In this document: positions 12,501 through 25,067 of the stretch, one piece after another | Layout: every line of letters starts with the position of its first letter | How positions within the stretch are numbered: the first letter of the stretch is position 1 | Origin: Lytechinus pictus | Taxonomy: Eukaryota; Echinodermata; Echinoidea; Temnopleuroida; Toxopneustidae | DNA: 64,000 nucleotides | NCBI RefSeq assembly: GCF_037042905.1 | Contig: NC_087249.1 | Location: forward strand, 53,350,901-53,414,900 | Reading direction: 5' to 3' | Notes under the pieces: model-generated | Databases searched by the model: none | What the model saw: the letters and a program-made list of their open reading frames with translations, nothing else | Told to the model about the DNA's origin: nothing | Position numbers and translations under genes: made by a program

Positions 12501-15500
12501 TTCTAGGGTAAAAAAGTGGTGCATAAACGCACCTTACCTTAGTCACATGTGTGAGAGTGTGGTTTATGACAGGGAGGGAAAGGCATTCTAACCACACACA
12601 CACACACACACAAAACAATCATTGGGAATTGAAGAATTCTCAATATCAGGGGGAAAACAATTTTGTTTTCAAAGTACCTGTATGCAAACTCGATTTTAGG
12701 TTTTATATGATTATCGGCTTAGGTATTTCCATTGTTGTAATTCTTACCATTATCTTATCATCACAATGCATAACCCCCCCCCCCCAAAAAAAAAAAAAAA
12801 AAAAAGAGAGATTTGTCCTGCTTGCAATATTGTAATATGTGGCTTTCATTATTTATGTCAGTTTTCACTGGTATTTTGCTTCTTTAAAGTTGTTGGGGTC
12901 AGCTAGTTACCGTGAAGTACTTTTTAAAAATCTTTATTTATCCATCTGGGTTGTTTTGATGAAGATGATGAAGATTTTACCTTTAAAGTGGGCAATGTCC
13001 TTGTAATCATCCTGGAATGTTTATCTGATACAGTCCAAGTTTTGAGACCCCTTTGTATTGTGAGAAAGTCTTGTACTGGAATGCTTGGTCAAGTGTTATT
13101 TGCCAGCCAGCATTATTGTCTGTTCTTGACAATGCAGCACAATAGACCTTGAAAGAAAGTGTGGTTTATACAATGTGCATTGTTGCTGATGTCATTTAGA
13201 AGTCTTCTTGAACAGCCTAATTGGTGGAGTAAACAACTCTTGACCATGTACATGGAGAAGTGTACCAAGGAGTGTAGACCCTTTTCCATTTTTTTATTGT
13301 CACCCCCCCCCTTCAGTTTTAGATTTTTTAATGATTTTGTTGTATTGAAAAAAATCATGAAAAATCACTATTTTCAATTAATTATTGCTTGAGTAGAATA
13401 CAAAATCACAGAAACAAAGAAATGAAAAAATGAGTGAGCAGTAATTTTATGAGGAAGTCTCGGAATGATTCATTATCATACAAAAATATCTACTAAATCT
13501 ACTATACTATAGTCCCCACTTTATCTATTTTTTGTTTTGGTTAATGTTTTTTTTTTTGAATTTTTTTCTGAACCTTTTTACCTTATGCTATCATTTGCAT
13601 TTTCTCCTTGCTTCTGTTGTCTCTTTTTTGTCAAGATGAAGCAGTCATATTTTATTATTAAGTCTTCAATTGCCCAGTTTTTCCTGCATGTAGTCGTGAT
13701 GCGATTTTTTTTTCCAGCGAAATGAGTAGGCCCACATCTGTATGTTGCCACTTGCCATGAGTTTTTGCTTTGTGACAGTTGTGTTTTCTGTTTGTTTTTT
13801 GTTTTTTTATTTGACATGTAACAAGTCTGAAGTTGTGTTCTTTTGTGCTGAAACTACACCACTTTCAAACATTTCAAATGTGTTTTTTTTAATACTCTAG
13901 CGGTAAAGATATCCTAGGGCCTAGTAGGAGAAAAGATCTGAGCATCTGCTCATCTGTCATTGCGAACAGTGTGCATTCTTTCCATACTTGCTGGCTGTTG
14001 CCCAACCATATGACCTGACCTAGTTTCATCCTTGGTCAACCACTGTTTGGATTGACATAGTATATTTTTGTGATTGATGACAGGTATAGTCTGTATCTAT
14101 TGAATGAAAACTGATCTGTCTAATCCTGCACAAGGTTCAACTCGTTGAACACATGCTCTGAAGAAATGGACTGTAGGCTATCCAGTATCCTCTAAGTATA
14201 TGTAGTTTGCAAAATTCCTGGTTTGTTGAAAATTGACAGGGCGTCCTCCTGGGAGTTAGAGATGCAAAGGTCTTGATGGGTGTTTCATAAACCTGTTCGT
14301 AAGTTAAGAGCGACTTTAAAAATGACTTGTGAACCTTTCTTACGCGCTAAATAATCACCAATGGTGAATATCATTTACCACAAGAAAGGATCACCCTTCG
14401 TTTTAAAAGTTATTCTTAACTAATAATTTACAAACAGCTTTATGAAACGACCCGTCAACTTTTACAAGAGGAAAGGGGATTTTGGACAGTACACATGTAT
14501 AATGTAGGCTACAAAAATGTGGTTTCCTTTACCAGGAGGTAGAACTTTTACTGACATGTACAGTAGGCTTCTTTCATGTCCCAATGAAAGTATATAAACA
14601 GCTGAATGTGGATTTTGGGGGAAGATATACTGTAAATGTACATGTTTGCATTCATCTAGACTAATGTATGTTGATTATCACCCCTTCCAGTTATGGCTAC
14701 CCAGTGATCTTGTTGCAGCTTTTAATATTTTCAAGTCCATTTTGTTGGGGGACTTTATATCAAGTGCTTAATTACATACTCATGTATGTTCATGTCTGCC
14801 CTGGTGAACCTCGAAATAGAAAACGAAGCAAGTACAAATGAAATGTACAGGAAATGGTTCATTTCAAATGTCATTTAATTTTTTTTTTTTTTGTAATTTC
14901 AGTCTTATGTCCTCTAATAATTTACTTGTTCTTGAGCTGGGGAGGCAGCTTTTTATTGCAAATTCACTTCTCTTGTAAGAAATCTAAAACTTTCTCCCTT
15001 TTGTTGACTCTGTGCCAAGTTCTATACCAGTACTCCTGTCTTCTTCTTCTGATGAAGTTTGTAAACGTGAGACAGAGCAAAGTATGTGAATGTGTGTACC
15101 CTTGCAGTGTATCCAGGGCAAAAGATTAGACCTTTGATCTCCTTTCGTCGACCTGGCAACCTTTCCAGGCCCCCCTGACAAGGATCGTCACAAGAAACAT
15201 GTAGGCCGCACATTCCTCACCAAAATTCCTGGCTAGGATTTCTACACCTTTTCGCCTGTCACAACTGAAACAGAAACAGTAATTGAATACTTCGCTTTGG
15301 AAATGTAATGTCTGTCTCCCACAGTGCACAGAGCAAGACATTGTAGGGGGAAAATGTCTTTGAGATATCTTGAGAAATGAAAAATTGCATGGTTTAGGTA
15401 CATGTATAATGAATTGTAGGTCTACCCAATAATGTATTTTTTTTTCAAAAGCAGGAATGTGAATGGGATGAAACTTATAAATACATCAGTCAACCACTGT

Positions 15501-18500
15501 TATAAAACATGCCCTTGCCAGAAGGGTGTTGTCTCTATCATGTACAATATTTGCAATCACTATCACTTATCTCATATTATTGGTCCTATATGCCAGTATT
15601 ATGAAAAGTCTCCAGTGACACCAATGCAGCAGAAACTTGCCAAGAAATTCCATTTTGCCATCAGAATGTAAATTGATCCAATTTCATTTGATTCTTTCTC
15701 TTCATTACAAAAGTACATGTACATGTAGCTAGCTCACTCTAGAATTTCACAACATTTGATAATCCAATAATTTTAACCCATTTAACACCCGTTTCATAAA
15801 TGTACAGAATACCTCTTTTAATTCATATTAAAATAGGATAGATATTTTTTTCTTTATCAAGAGAGAGTCTTCAGCTCTCCAAGAATGCAGCACTAATCTG
15901 GATTTACCGAAGCATAATATGCATCTAATTTCAAGGAATGAATCATTAAGTACAACAAAATCAAAAGTCACATTAAATAACAATTATCTCTAACTGTTGC
16001 CTCATTTTAGATACCAACCAAGTAGAGGATCCTCGGTTAGTGTGGAGGAAGGAAAAGGAGTTCATGCTAAAGGATTACCTGCAGACCACCGGCCAGGGCT
16101 CTCCTCAGGGTATCACCCAGACCGACCTACAGTCACCGCACTTGCTTGGTGACATCCAGGAACATGGATTGCATCTCAGCCAGGAAGAGGTAATGGGTAA
16201 ACACCATGTTGTGGGGAAAAGGGATGAGGTGGTATAAAAACCTGAAAAGGACAAGTCCACCCAACAAAAATAGAGAATAATCCAACAAGCATAACGCTGA
16301 AAATTCAATCAAAATTGGATGTAAATTAAGAAAGTTATGATATTTTGAAGTTTCGGTTAATTTCACAAAACATAACTTTATATATATGCACATCCTGGTC
16401 TGTATGCAAATGAGGGAACTGATGATGTCACTCACTATTTCTTTGGTATTTTATTAAATGAAATATGAAATATTCTTATTTTCCCCTCATTGTCATGTGA
16501 AAGAAGGTTTTGTTCCTCTCTGAACATGTGGAATTACTATTGTTTTAACATTTGATGGTTCATTCAAGTTGGTCCCTGTTGTCAAATTTGTAAAAAATTG
16601 AAATAGTGTATTATTCAAACAATAAAAAATAAAAGAAATAGTGAGTGAGGGACATCATCGACTCTCTCATTTGCACGTCACTGAGTTGTTCATATAACTC
16701 TTTTGTAAAAAAATAAGTGAAACTTTCTTAATATTTCATATCCAATTTTTATGAAATTTCAGCGTTATGCATGTGTCTGATTTTTCTCTAATGATTAAAA
16801 TCAACATTTTTCTGGGGTGGACTTGACCTTTAACAGTCATGACCATGGCTTTACTGTATGCATGGTTTTATAGCAGCTCTCCCATTCCCTGTCTGCTAAG
16901 GTTTTTTTTTATAGAATTAATTAGGGTTGGGGAAATGGGGGAGGTGCTGAAATGGACTAAAAGTATCCTCTTCAGGAACCAATAACTACCTGTGCAATGT
17001 ACTTCATCTTTACCAACCACCAATAAAGACACATTTTAAAACCTATACATAGTCTGCTCTCTGATATTAGGAGAATAATGAATTAACGTTAGGTCCTAGA
17101 TGTTATCGGGAGACAGTCTTCTGTCTGCCCCAGATCATGGCAGAACTGGGGATGACATTTAGTGTGTCATGTACAGACCACCGGTGAGAGAATTACAGGG
17201 AAGTTTCCCCCTGAGCATTGTGCCATTTGATCCTCTCCCACACCGACAAGACTTTCACTTCAGACCAGGGGGATGATCAGGATCCTGTTTCACAATTCCT
17301 ATAGCAAAATTACCCTCAGCCAATCAGAATGGTGGATTTCAGTAGCATTTACTGTAATGACGAGTTTCATGAAACGGGGCCCCAGACCCAGGCAATGTGA
17401 TTGATGATGTAGTCTGTTCACTGCCAAAAGGGATGATAAATGTCTGATCTTATCCTAAATCAAATCACGAGTTAAACCATGATTTCTGAGTGAACACATT
17501 CATTTGAAATGCAATTAGAATCATGAGTTAAACCATGATTTCTGAGTGAACACATTCATTTGAAATATATTTAGAATCATACAGGCCGTGAAACTTACTC
17601 CCATTATTGACCCTACCAAGTAATGTACTGTACCTGTCAAGTGTGCTCCAAGGATTCATAGTGTCCTCGGTGAATTCTGGTCAAACTTCTTTTTATTTTT
17701 CAGTGCACTATCACATGTAAAAGGCTTTTATTCAATATTACCCATGCTTCTCATTCTTATTCACCAATCCTCAACCATTTTTGTCTTCAGGGGCCAGCAA
17801 CACAAAACTTTAAATTACGATTGATTGCATCGACTACAACTCCCTCCCTTCTTCATTCCGTGATATTGACAATATTGAACTCTTCAAATTGCCTCTCAAA
17901 ACTCACTAATTTCAGCAGATGCGTAGTGATTAGCTTTATGGATGAGCCTGCGCCTATGAATGTTTTTGAACAGAAATATAGTGCAATATAAATGCTGTGG
18001 ATCATCTTCATCACAATTAATTTAGGCATAATATTAATCGCTGACTTTTGTGTTACAGTCCTCTATACTTCTATTTCTGTTTCAGATACAAAGATCCAAT
18101 GAGGCTCTTAGTGGATGGCAGTCACATACAAGCTGTAAGTATGATTCATTATTCCCATATCTTTCTATCACATCTTTCCCTTTGACCTTGTGACCATAAT
18201 AATCTTGTCATCGTGATATCTGGGCCCCATCTACAAAGAGTTACAATTGATCCAATCAATTGTAACTCTATGGAAATCCATCAGTGTCATAATTTTTCTA
18301 CAGGAAATTTGCAAAATGTCTTTTGTAAACAAAGAGAAGCACAGCGAATTTTCAAGAAAACAATGATTGCACGAATATACATCATAGTTAGAAAATATTT
18401 TGAACAAACATGCATAATAGATGTTGATGTTCCTGGCTTTCCATAGTTGCGATTGATCGGAACAATTGCAAGTCTTTGTAAGACGGGCCCCTGATGAGCA

Positions 18501-19992
18501 ATTACTTGAATTAATGGTTCTTTTTAAGTAGAGCAACTTCTGTGCTCTTATCTCTCAGATCTTATTTTTGAGAAATGTTTTTTTTTTTGCATTCCTGTCA
18601 AATAATACTATTTGAGATTTACTTTTAATCAATGTACGGTATGTACATTTAGAGCATATGTATGTCTGGAAGTCTGCGGCTTCACATATTTCATTTAAGA
18701 ATCCCCCCCCCCCCCGATTTTATTCATCAATCGATGCGGTGAAGCTCTTTAATTTTTAGTAGGTCACATTTAGCAAATTATATTATTTGAAGACATAACA
18801 ATACCCCTTCAAAGTCATTTAAACCCAATGGAAGAAAAAGTCAGAAAATTACAATACTGTTGCAGTTCCGCTTTTCAAATTGCTCACACTATTGTACCCA
18901 TGAATTAACATGTAGCCGTGATAGATGATTTGTGAGGATAATTTGGAAATATGTAGTAATTCCATGCTCCAAAAATCAGGATAAATGTAATATCCCCATT
19001 CTCGCTCTTCACCAGCACAAAGATTGAGGGAGATATTAAGGCTTTGTTACCTTTTGTGAAGGTTCTGCTCTTGCCTTGAGCTATTTGATATGATGAAAAT
19101 CGGAGTAAAGATTAAAGGGGCTGATATCATATTATTTCCAAGGATGAAGTCATCAATGTCTGACAATTCATTGTGCGATTACAACAGAAATAGTATCATT
19201 CTCACAATTGAACAAAGGAATTTATTTTACTGGATTTAAAGAAAAAAGGAAATTTTATTATGTATCAGGAATTCGCCCATGGAAATAAGCCACCTGAATA
19301 GATGACCTAGGATTTTTTTTTAAGATCTGATTTTTTCCTACATATTTCCTCTTCTCTTTTTCCTCTTTTTCATATTCTCAGTTGTGTGTGAGGGTGTGTG
19401 TGTGTGTGTGTGTGTATGTGATTAAAAAGACAGGCCTGAAAGTTAAAAAGAAATTGGCACTATATCAACAATAGCAAGCCTAGCAGTTTGCAAGGATAAC
19501 ACATTAATAATGCTATTTTCATTCATTTTAAGTTTGGATAAGATCATGTCAGGGACTTCAAAGTTTCATTAGCACATTTTAACCTTCAACCTTCTTCTCT
19601 CCCCCCCCCCCCCCCCTCACACAGTTTTGATACCATTTATACCCATATACTGTAGATAAATGCCCTTGAATAACGGGATTTACATTTGTGTCTCTTCTGT
19701 ATAAATTGATTTTACCCTCATACATTCAAGTTTTAATTGGGTTTACTTAACTGTCATCTATACAATCCATTTCTTTTTGTGTGTTTACTTCCTCAATGAA
19801 TATTCATTCTTTCTTTTCATTTTTGTTTATAGTAAACTTTTCGTCAATCATGCCAACATTCTGAAATAGTTGAAAATACCCTTAATCATGTGAAACTCTT
19901 TCAACCAATCACAGGAGGATAAACGTTTGATCCAAAATATAATAATAAGTAGTAGTAGTTGTAGTGGTAGGGGTAGGGGTAGTGGTAGTTGG

Positions 19993-20059
<67 letters not shown>

Positions 20060-23000
20060 AAGTAGTGACATTGCAATCATAGGAATTGCTATCGACCCCA
20101 CCTTCTTCTTGCACCCTCCTGAATCCCCAGTGATCCTACCCTCTTTCTTCACTTCACATGAAAATGATACATCATATACATGTATGACTTGATTTCATTA
20201 TCTAGTGAATTCCAACAGTTCGAGTGGAAGCACCAAGTATGATCCGGATCTCTTGAAGGCCCAGGTTGCCCATGCCAAGGCCAGGGTAGCTCAAATCAAG
20301 AACGAGCTATTCCAGGTCCAGGCACAGATCTTTAATAGCCAAGATAGAGGCATGAAGCTGTAAGTACCAGTTTGAAATATGAATTAAATATGATTATGAC
20401 CAAACAATCTTTATATCAGTACAAATAGGGGTGGGGGCCTATCCATAGTTTGTACATATGTGTGAGTAAATATGCCTTTATAAGGCATCAGTATGGATAA
20501 TGTCTGCTTTGTATAGTCCATGAACACTGTACTAGTATCCCCATAAACGTGTCTTTACCCCTCATGAGTACTTATTATTAGCATAGTGGAGTCCGTATAC
20601 AATGTAATCACACTTCATACAACCCTCTAGTTTGACTGAGGGCTACTCCATTGAGAGTCATGTGGGCAAGACCTAAAGTAATTTCATGAAGGTCTTTTGT
20701 CATGCGAATTGCAGGCACAAAGGCAGACTGCTTGATTGAATGTTGAGATGCCAACTGTCAACATTTTTAATGTATTTGTAATGGTTTTGTCTGGTTGAAG
20801 AACTATTTTTGGTTTCATGGAAGATAACATTTTTCCCCTGAATTTGGAATTACTAAAAGTTTGCATGTATTTTCAAAATTGGTGAAATATTGCTTACCAC
20901 CAAAAATATGCCTTCCAGCCATCATAACAGTGGCGTACGCAGGGGTGGTTACAGGAGTTCAAACACCCCCTTTCCTGAAATTTTTTTGATACCCAACCCC
21001 CCCCCCCAAAAAAAAAAAGAATAGGGGGGGGGGGGTAGGAAACAAACTAGAACTAAAATTGGTGGTGAAGACTTTTTTTTTTGGGGGGGGGGGTTGTCAA
21101 CATTTCATTCAGCTTGGACCCCCACCCCCTTTAAAAATCCTGCATACGCTACTGCATTATAATATTGCTATAATACATGTTAATGTAACTCTGTGCCTAC
21201 ATGTGCGTAGTTAGTCAAATCTGTTTGCGGACATGTAGAGATTTGTTTTACTTCATATGGCAAATTTTGATTAAGGAGCATCGGTATGTAACAAATGTTT
21301 TACATATCTTTGTCCAAAAATGGTAAGCAATTATACAACACACACCACATATTTGGAAGATGGACTTTTATAGTATGTAGACTAAAATAAAATTGTATTT
21401 ACAAGGTTGACATCTGTTGGTACATATGTATTTGATATGTAGAGCATGTGCCTCAGTTTGTAAGTGGACCTATCTTCCATGGTCTATCCCCCCCCCCTCT
21501 CTCTCTCTCCTCCCCTCTCTCTATCTAATATACCTTTACATGTATATGAGACATGAACCCTTCTGCATCTGATTCATTTTATGACAAATGACATTGTTAT
21601 TTTCTTTCTTATTCATTCTCAGGTCTGACCCCAGTGTTCAGTTGAGCTCTAATTCTTTACAATCTAGTATGCTGAACCTCAAAACGGCGATCAGTGATCA
21701 GGAATTGCTTAAGGTAAGACTGTGCTTTTCATACTCTGCATACTTAAAGATTGCCAAGGATTAATAACAAAATTTGTGATTTACAGATGAAAATAAGAAG
21801 CTTTAAACCAGGTGGGTGATTCATAAAGCGGTTCGTAGGTTAAGAACGACTTTAAAGGAGAATGAAACCCTTGAAACCAGCTGAATCCATATCAAAGAGA
21901 AAAATCAAAGAAACATATTGTTGAAAGTTTGAGGAAGATTGAATGAATAATAAGAAAGTTATGAGCATTTGAATATTGAGATCACTAATGCCATGTAGAT
22001 CCTCCCATTGGCAATGCGACCAAGATCTGTGATGTCAGACACGTACAACTCCCTCATTACTTTAGTACTTATTTCACTTATATTCTCACTTTTATAGAGT
22101 CCATCACAAGGTGAGGTGTTCTCTTTATGAGAGGACAAGTACAGATGTTACACAACGTTATATCATTGATGAATCGTTTGTCATATGATTAGAATGAGCA
22201 AAAAGAGATGTTTTGGGGTATATTTTCAGTGTCCAAAAGGGGAGAGTTGTTCATCTGTGACATCATAGATCTTGGTCGCATTGCCAATGGGAGGATCTCC
22301 ATAGCATTGGTGATCTCGACATTCAAATGCTCATAACTCTTCTATTGCTAGTCCTATTTTACTCAAACTTTTGTTGATCTTATTCTTTGATTTTTCTGCT
22401 TTCACAAAAGCTAACTTGATCCAAGAGTTCCATTCGCCTTTAAGAACGACTGGTGATCCTTTCTTGTGGTAAATGGTATATTCATTGGAGATGGTTTATC
22501 ACCAGTCGTTCTTAAACACCCATCTGGTTTTAACGGCCCCCAGGTGTACAGTAAATGTATACTTATATTTGTAGTTCAGAATACCTCAGCACAGCATCTT
22601 TTGGAAAGGCATTCATCTGCATTTCCCACTCTCTACTTGGGTGTATTAAATGGGTACCCAGTCAGAAGGTATTCTTTAAATGCGGCGCTTAGAAATATGG
22701 TACTAAGCACTTCAAAACTTTGCATATTATTGATATTAATGTCATTATATATATTTTCTTTCTCTCTCCTTAGTCCATGTCAAGGCTTGGTCACCATATA
22801 TCATCGACGTCCAGCCTACCGACATCGTCATCCCATCCTCAGTTGATGAGTTCATCCCAGTATGACTTATCTCAGTACAAACAATCTATCAATGCAATGC
22901 AGCTGAGACAGTTCAACCAAGATCCTAGCAGAAGGTACACAGTGATTCTAGTCAGAATCATATGCACGTTAGATTCTTTCTTAAACTCTTTGTGACAATC

Positions 23001-25030
23001 AAGAATTTTGTCAATTTTTATTCTTCGAATCTGTAACATCAGTATTTTTCTTTTTTTAAATTCCATCTATCTGAAATGAATTTACATTGATGGGGGATAT
23101 GTTTAGAAGTTAGAAACTGGGTAGTTTGGAAAATCAACTTTTGATGATTTCATTGCGTTATCAAATGAAGATTTGAGTGATTGATTCCCTTTAAATATCT
23201 TCAACGTGGAATTAATTACACAAATGATGTATAAATGAACAGTGTATTGTCAATCAATATTTACATGTAGGACTTGACATCAAATGTGCCGAGGTCAAAC
23301 TTCTAAACCTTTCATACATACCTGCAAGCCCCTCATGTCTTTTATATTTTCTTCCTCAGCTTGTCAGTGGGCACTCTCTCGTCAAGCTCCAGTAGAGGAT
23401 CTCTTGGTCCATCAAGTCGAGGATCATTGGCCTCTAGTAAAGGTTCTTTAAACAGCGCCCTCAGTAATTCCGAACTGACCAGCATCCCAGACATGAATGA
23501 CATCATTCAGCAGAAGGTGGGTTTTGGTTGCATGCTCGAAATGGTTGGGGGGAGGGGGGTCTTTTGAAAACTGTCAGTTATAGACTAGGCTGTCATTACA
23601 GAATATTCTATGATTATTCATGTGGTTTTCATGTCTCACCCATTGAAGGAGATGCTGAATGCATTACTGTTATGTTTTGGGATTGTTCATACATTCCATT
23701 CTTGGCTAATGAGCATGAACATGAATGTCAACTTAACTATAAAAACAAAAATACTATGATTTCAGAGGTTTAGATTTTGGCTTCCAAATTACTCATAGAT
23801 TCCTGCTTTGTGCATGATCATTGATCACAATTTTCAGATGCAATCAGATAGCACTTCAAATCCACAATCAGCTTTTAGATTCTCCCTATGCATCATGAGC
23901 CGTTATAAATGAATCGTACCTGCTACTGCAATAACATTTGAAAAAAAGATTTGATCTTGGTAACTTGTTTTACATTTGTGTTTTGAGGATATTTTAAGTT
24001 GTTTGAGATACTGTGACCAGCTAGAATTTCTTGATAATAATTGTATATTACAATCTATATTCCTTATCAATTTTCAGGTTGATGCCTTGTTACAGGGTGG
24101 CATTGAGGGATTAGATTACCAGAGTTTGTCTTCTACCACTCACAACCCCCACCAGACATCACACCCTCATTACTACAACAACCAGCAACACCCTCCTCAT
24201 CAACAAATGCAGCACCATCAACAACAACCGCAGCAATATCCCCAGCAGCAACAGCCAAATACCCGACAATGGGAACCCTCCGTGCCTTCTTTATCGCCAA
24301 GATCATCTCTTTCGTCTATCTCACCCCCTGCATCGCCTGGCGGAGGCACGGGGAACAAGCCCGGCCCTTCAGGCTCAGCTGGTGATGCATCTCATCAAGG
24401 TGGTAATGCCCTTCTCCAGTACGAAGGCCGTCCTCCAACGTATCAACAGCACCTAACAAACTTACACAGACATAGCAATAGGACTGATATCAAACCCCCT
24501 CCTGATTTGGATGGGGAACAACTGGCAGCATACCTCTCACAATTGCAGCTGAGCATGCAGGATCCAGGGTCAGGGGTCGGGGGTCAAGGTTCACGGGGAG
24601 GGTTTGGTTTAGCGAGACCAGGACTTGATCTTAAGCATGCTACTTCAGAGTACAGTAGTCAGGAAGGTTATCTCAATGCGCAGCTGAGCCCTATTAGTGA
24701 AGGTAAGAAAATATGAATAAAGTATATTCTCTTGTAAATAAAAGAAAATCTATGGTTGATAAAGTGACTGATCATTTGTAAAATTGAAAATGAAAGAGAA
24801 GGTAGTGATTTGGGACAAAACATTGCTAAAAATTTTGTAATGAAATAGTTTTGAAATTAATTTTTCTTCATTTGCTATTTGTTTCATATTTAGTGTGCAT
24901 AAATGATTTATTTTACCAAAGTCCCATTGCATAAGGACTCTTATAATTTCCCGTAATGGTAATGACCATAGCAATCTTGGTTTTTGTCTCACCTGCATAG
25001 CAGAGTGAGACTATAGGCGCCGCTTTTCCG

Positions 25031-25067
<37 letters not shown>

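Larger units (their letters stand above)
4239..16010 (+). other. 11.8-kb WWC intron
   Basis: Holds the family A copies, a SINE, the 9321, 9750 and 12065 elements, a family C MITE, a CA run at 12596 and poly-C/poly-A at 12776-12805. The remaining stretches (5614-7964, 8891-9320, 10332-12064, 12537-14277, 14454-16010) show no exon or RNA gene I can support. Confidence 0.65.
16190..24077 (+). other. WWC introns between 16.2 and 24.1 kb
   Basis: Apart from the listed exons and elements I see nothing coding. Homopolymer C runs lie at 18700, 19600 and 21000. A degenerate palindromic repeat (cctgtttcacaattcctata ... gagtttcatgaaacggggcc) lies near 17283-17385. Confidence 0.6.

Noticed and set aside
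19848..20192. Poly-Thr, poly-Leu and poly-Ser frames
   Set aside because: Translations of the TAG microsatellite.
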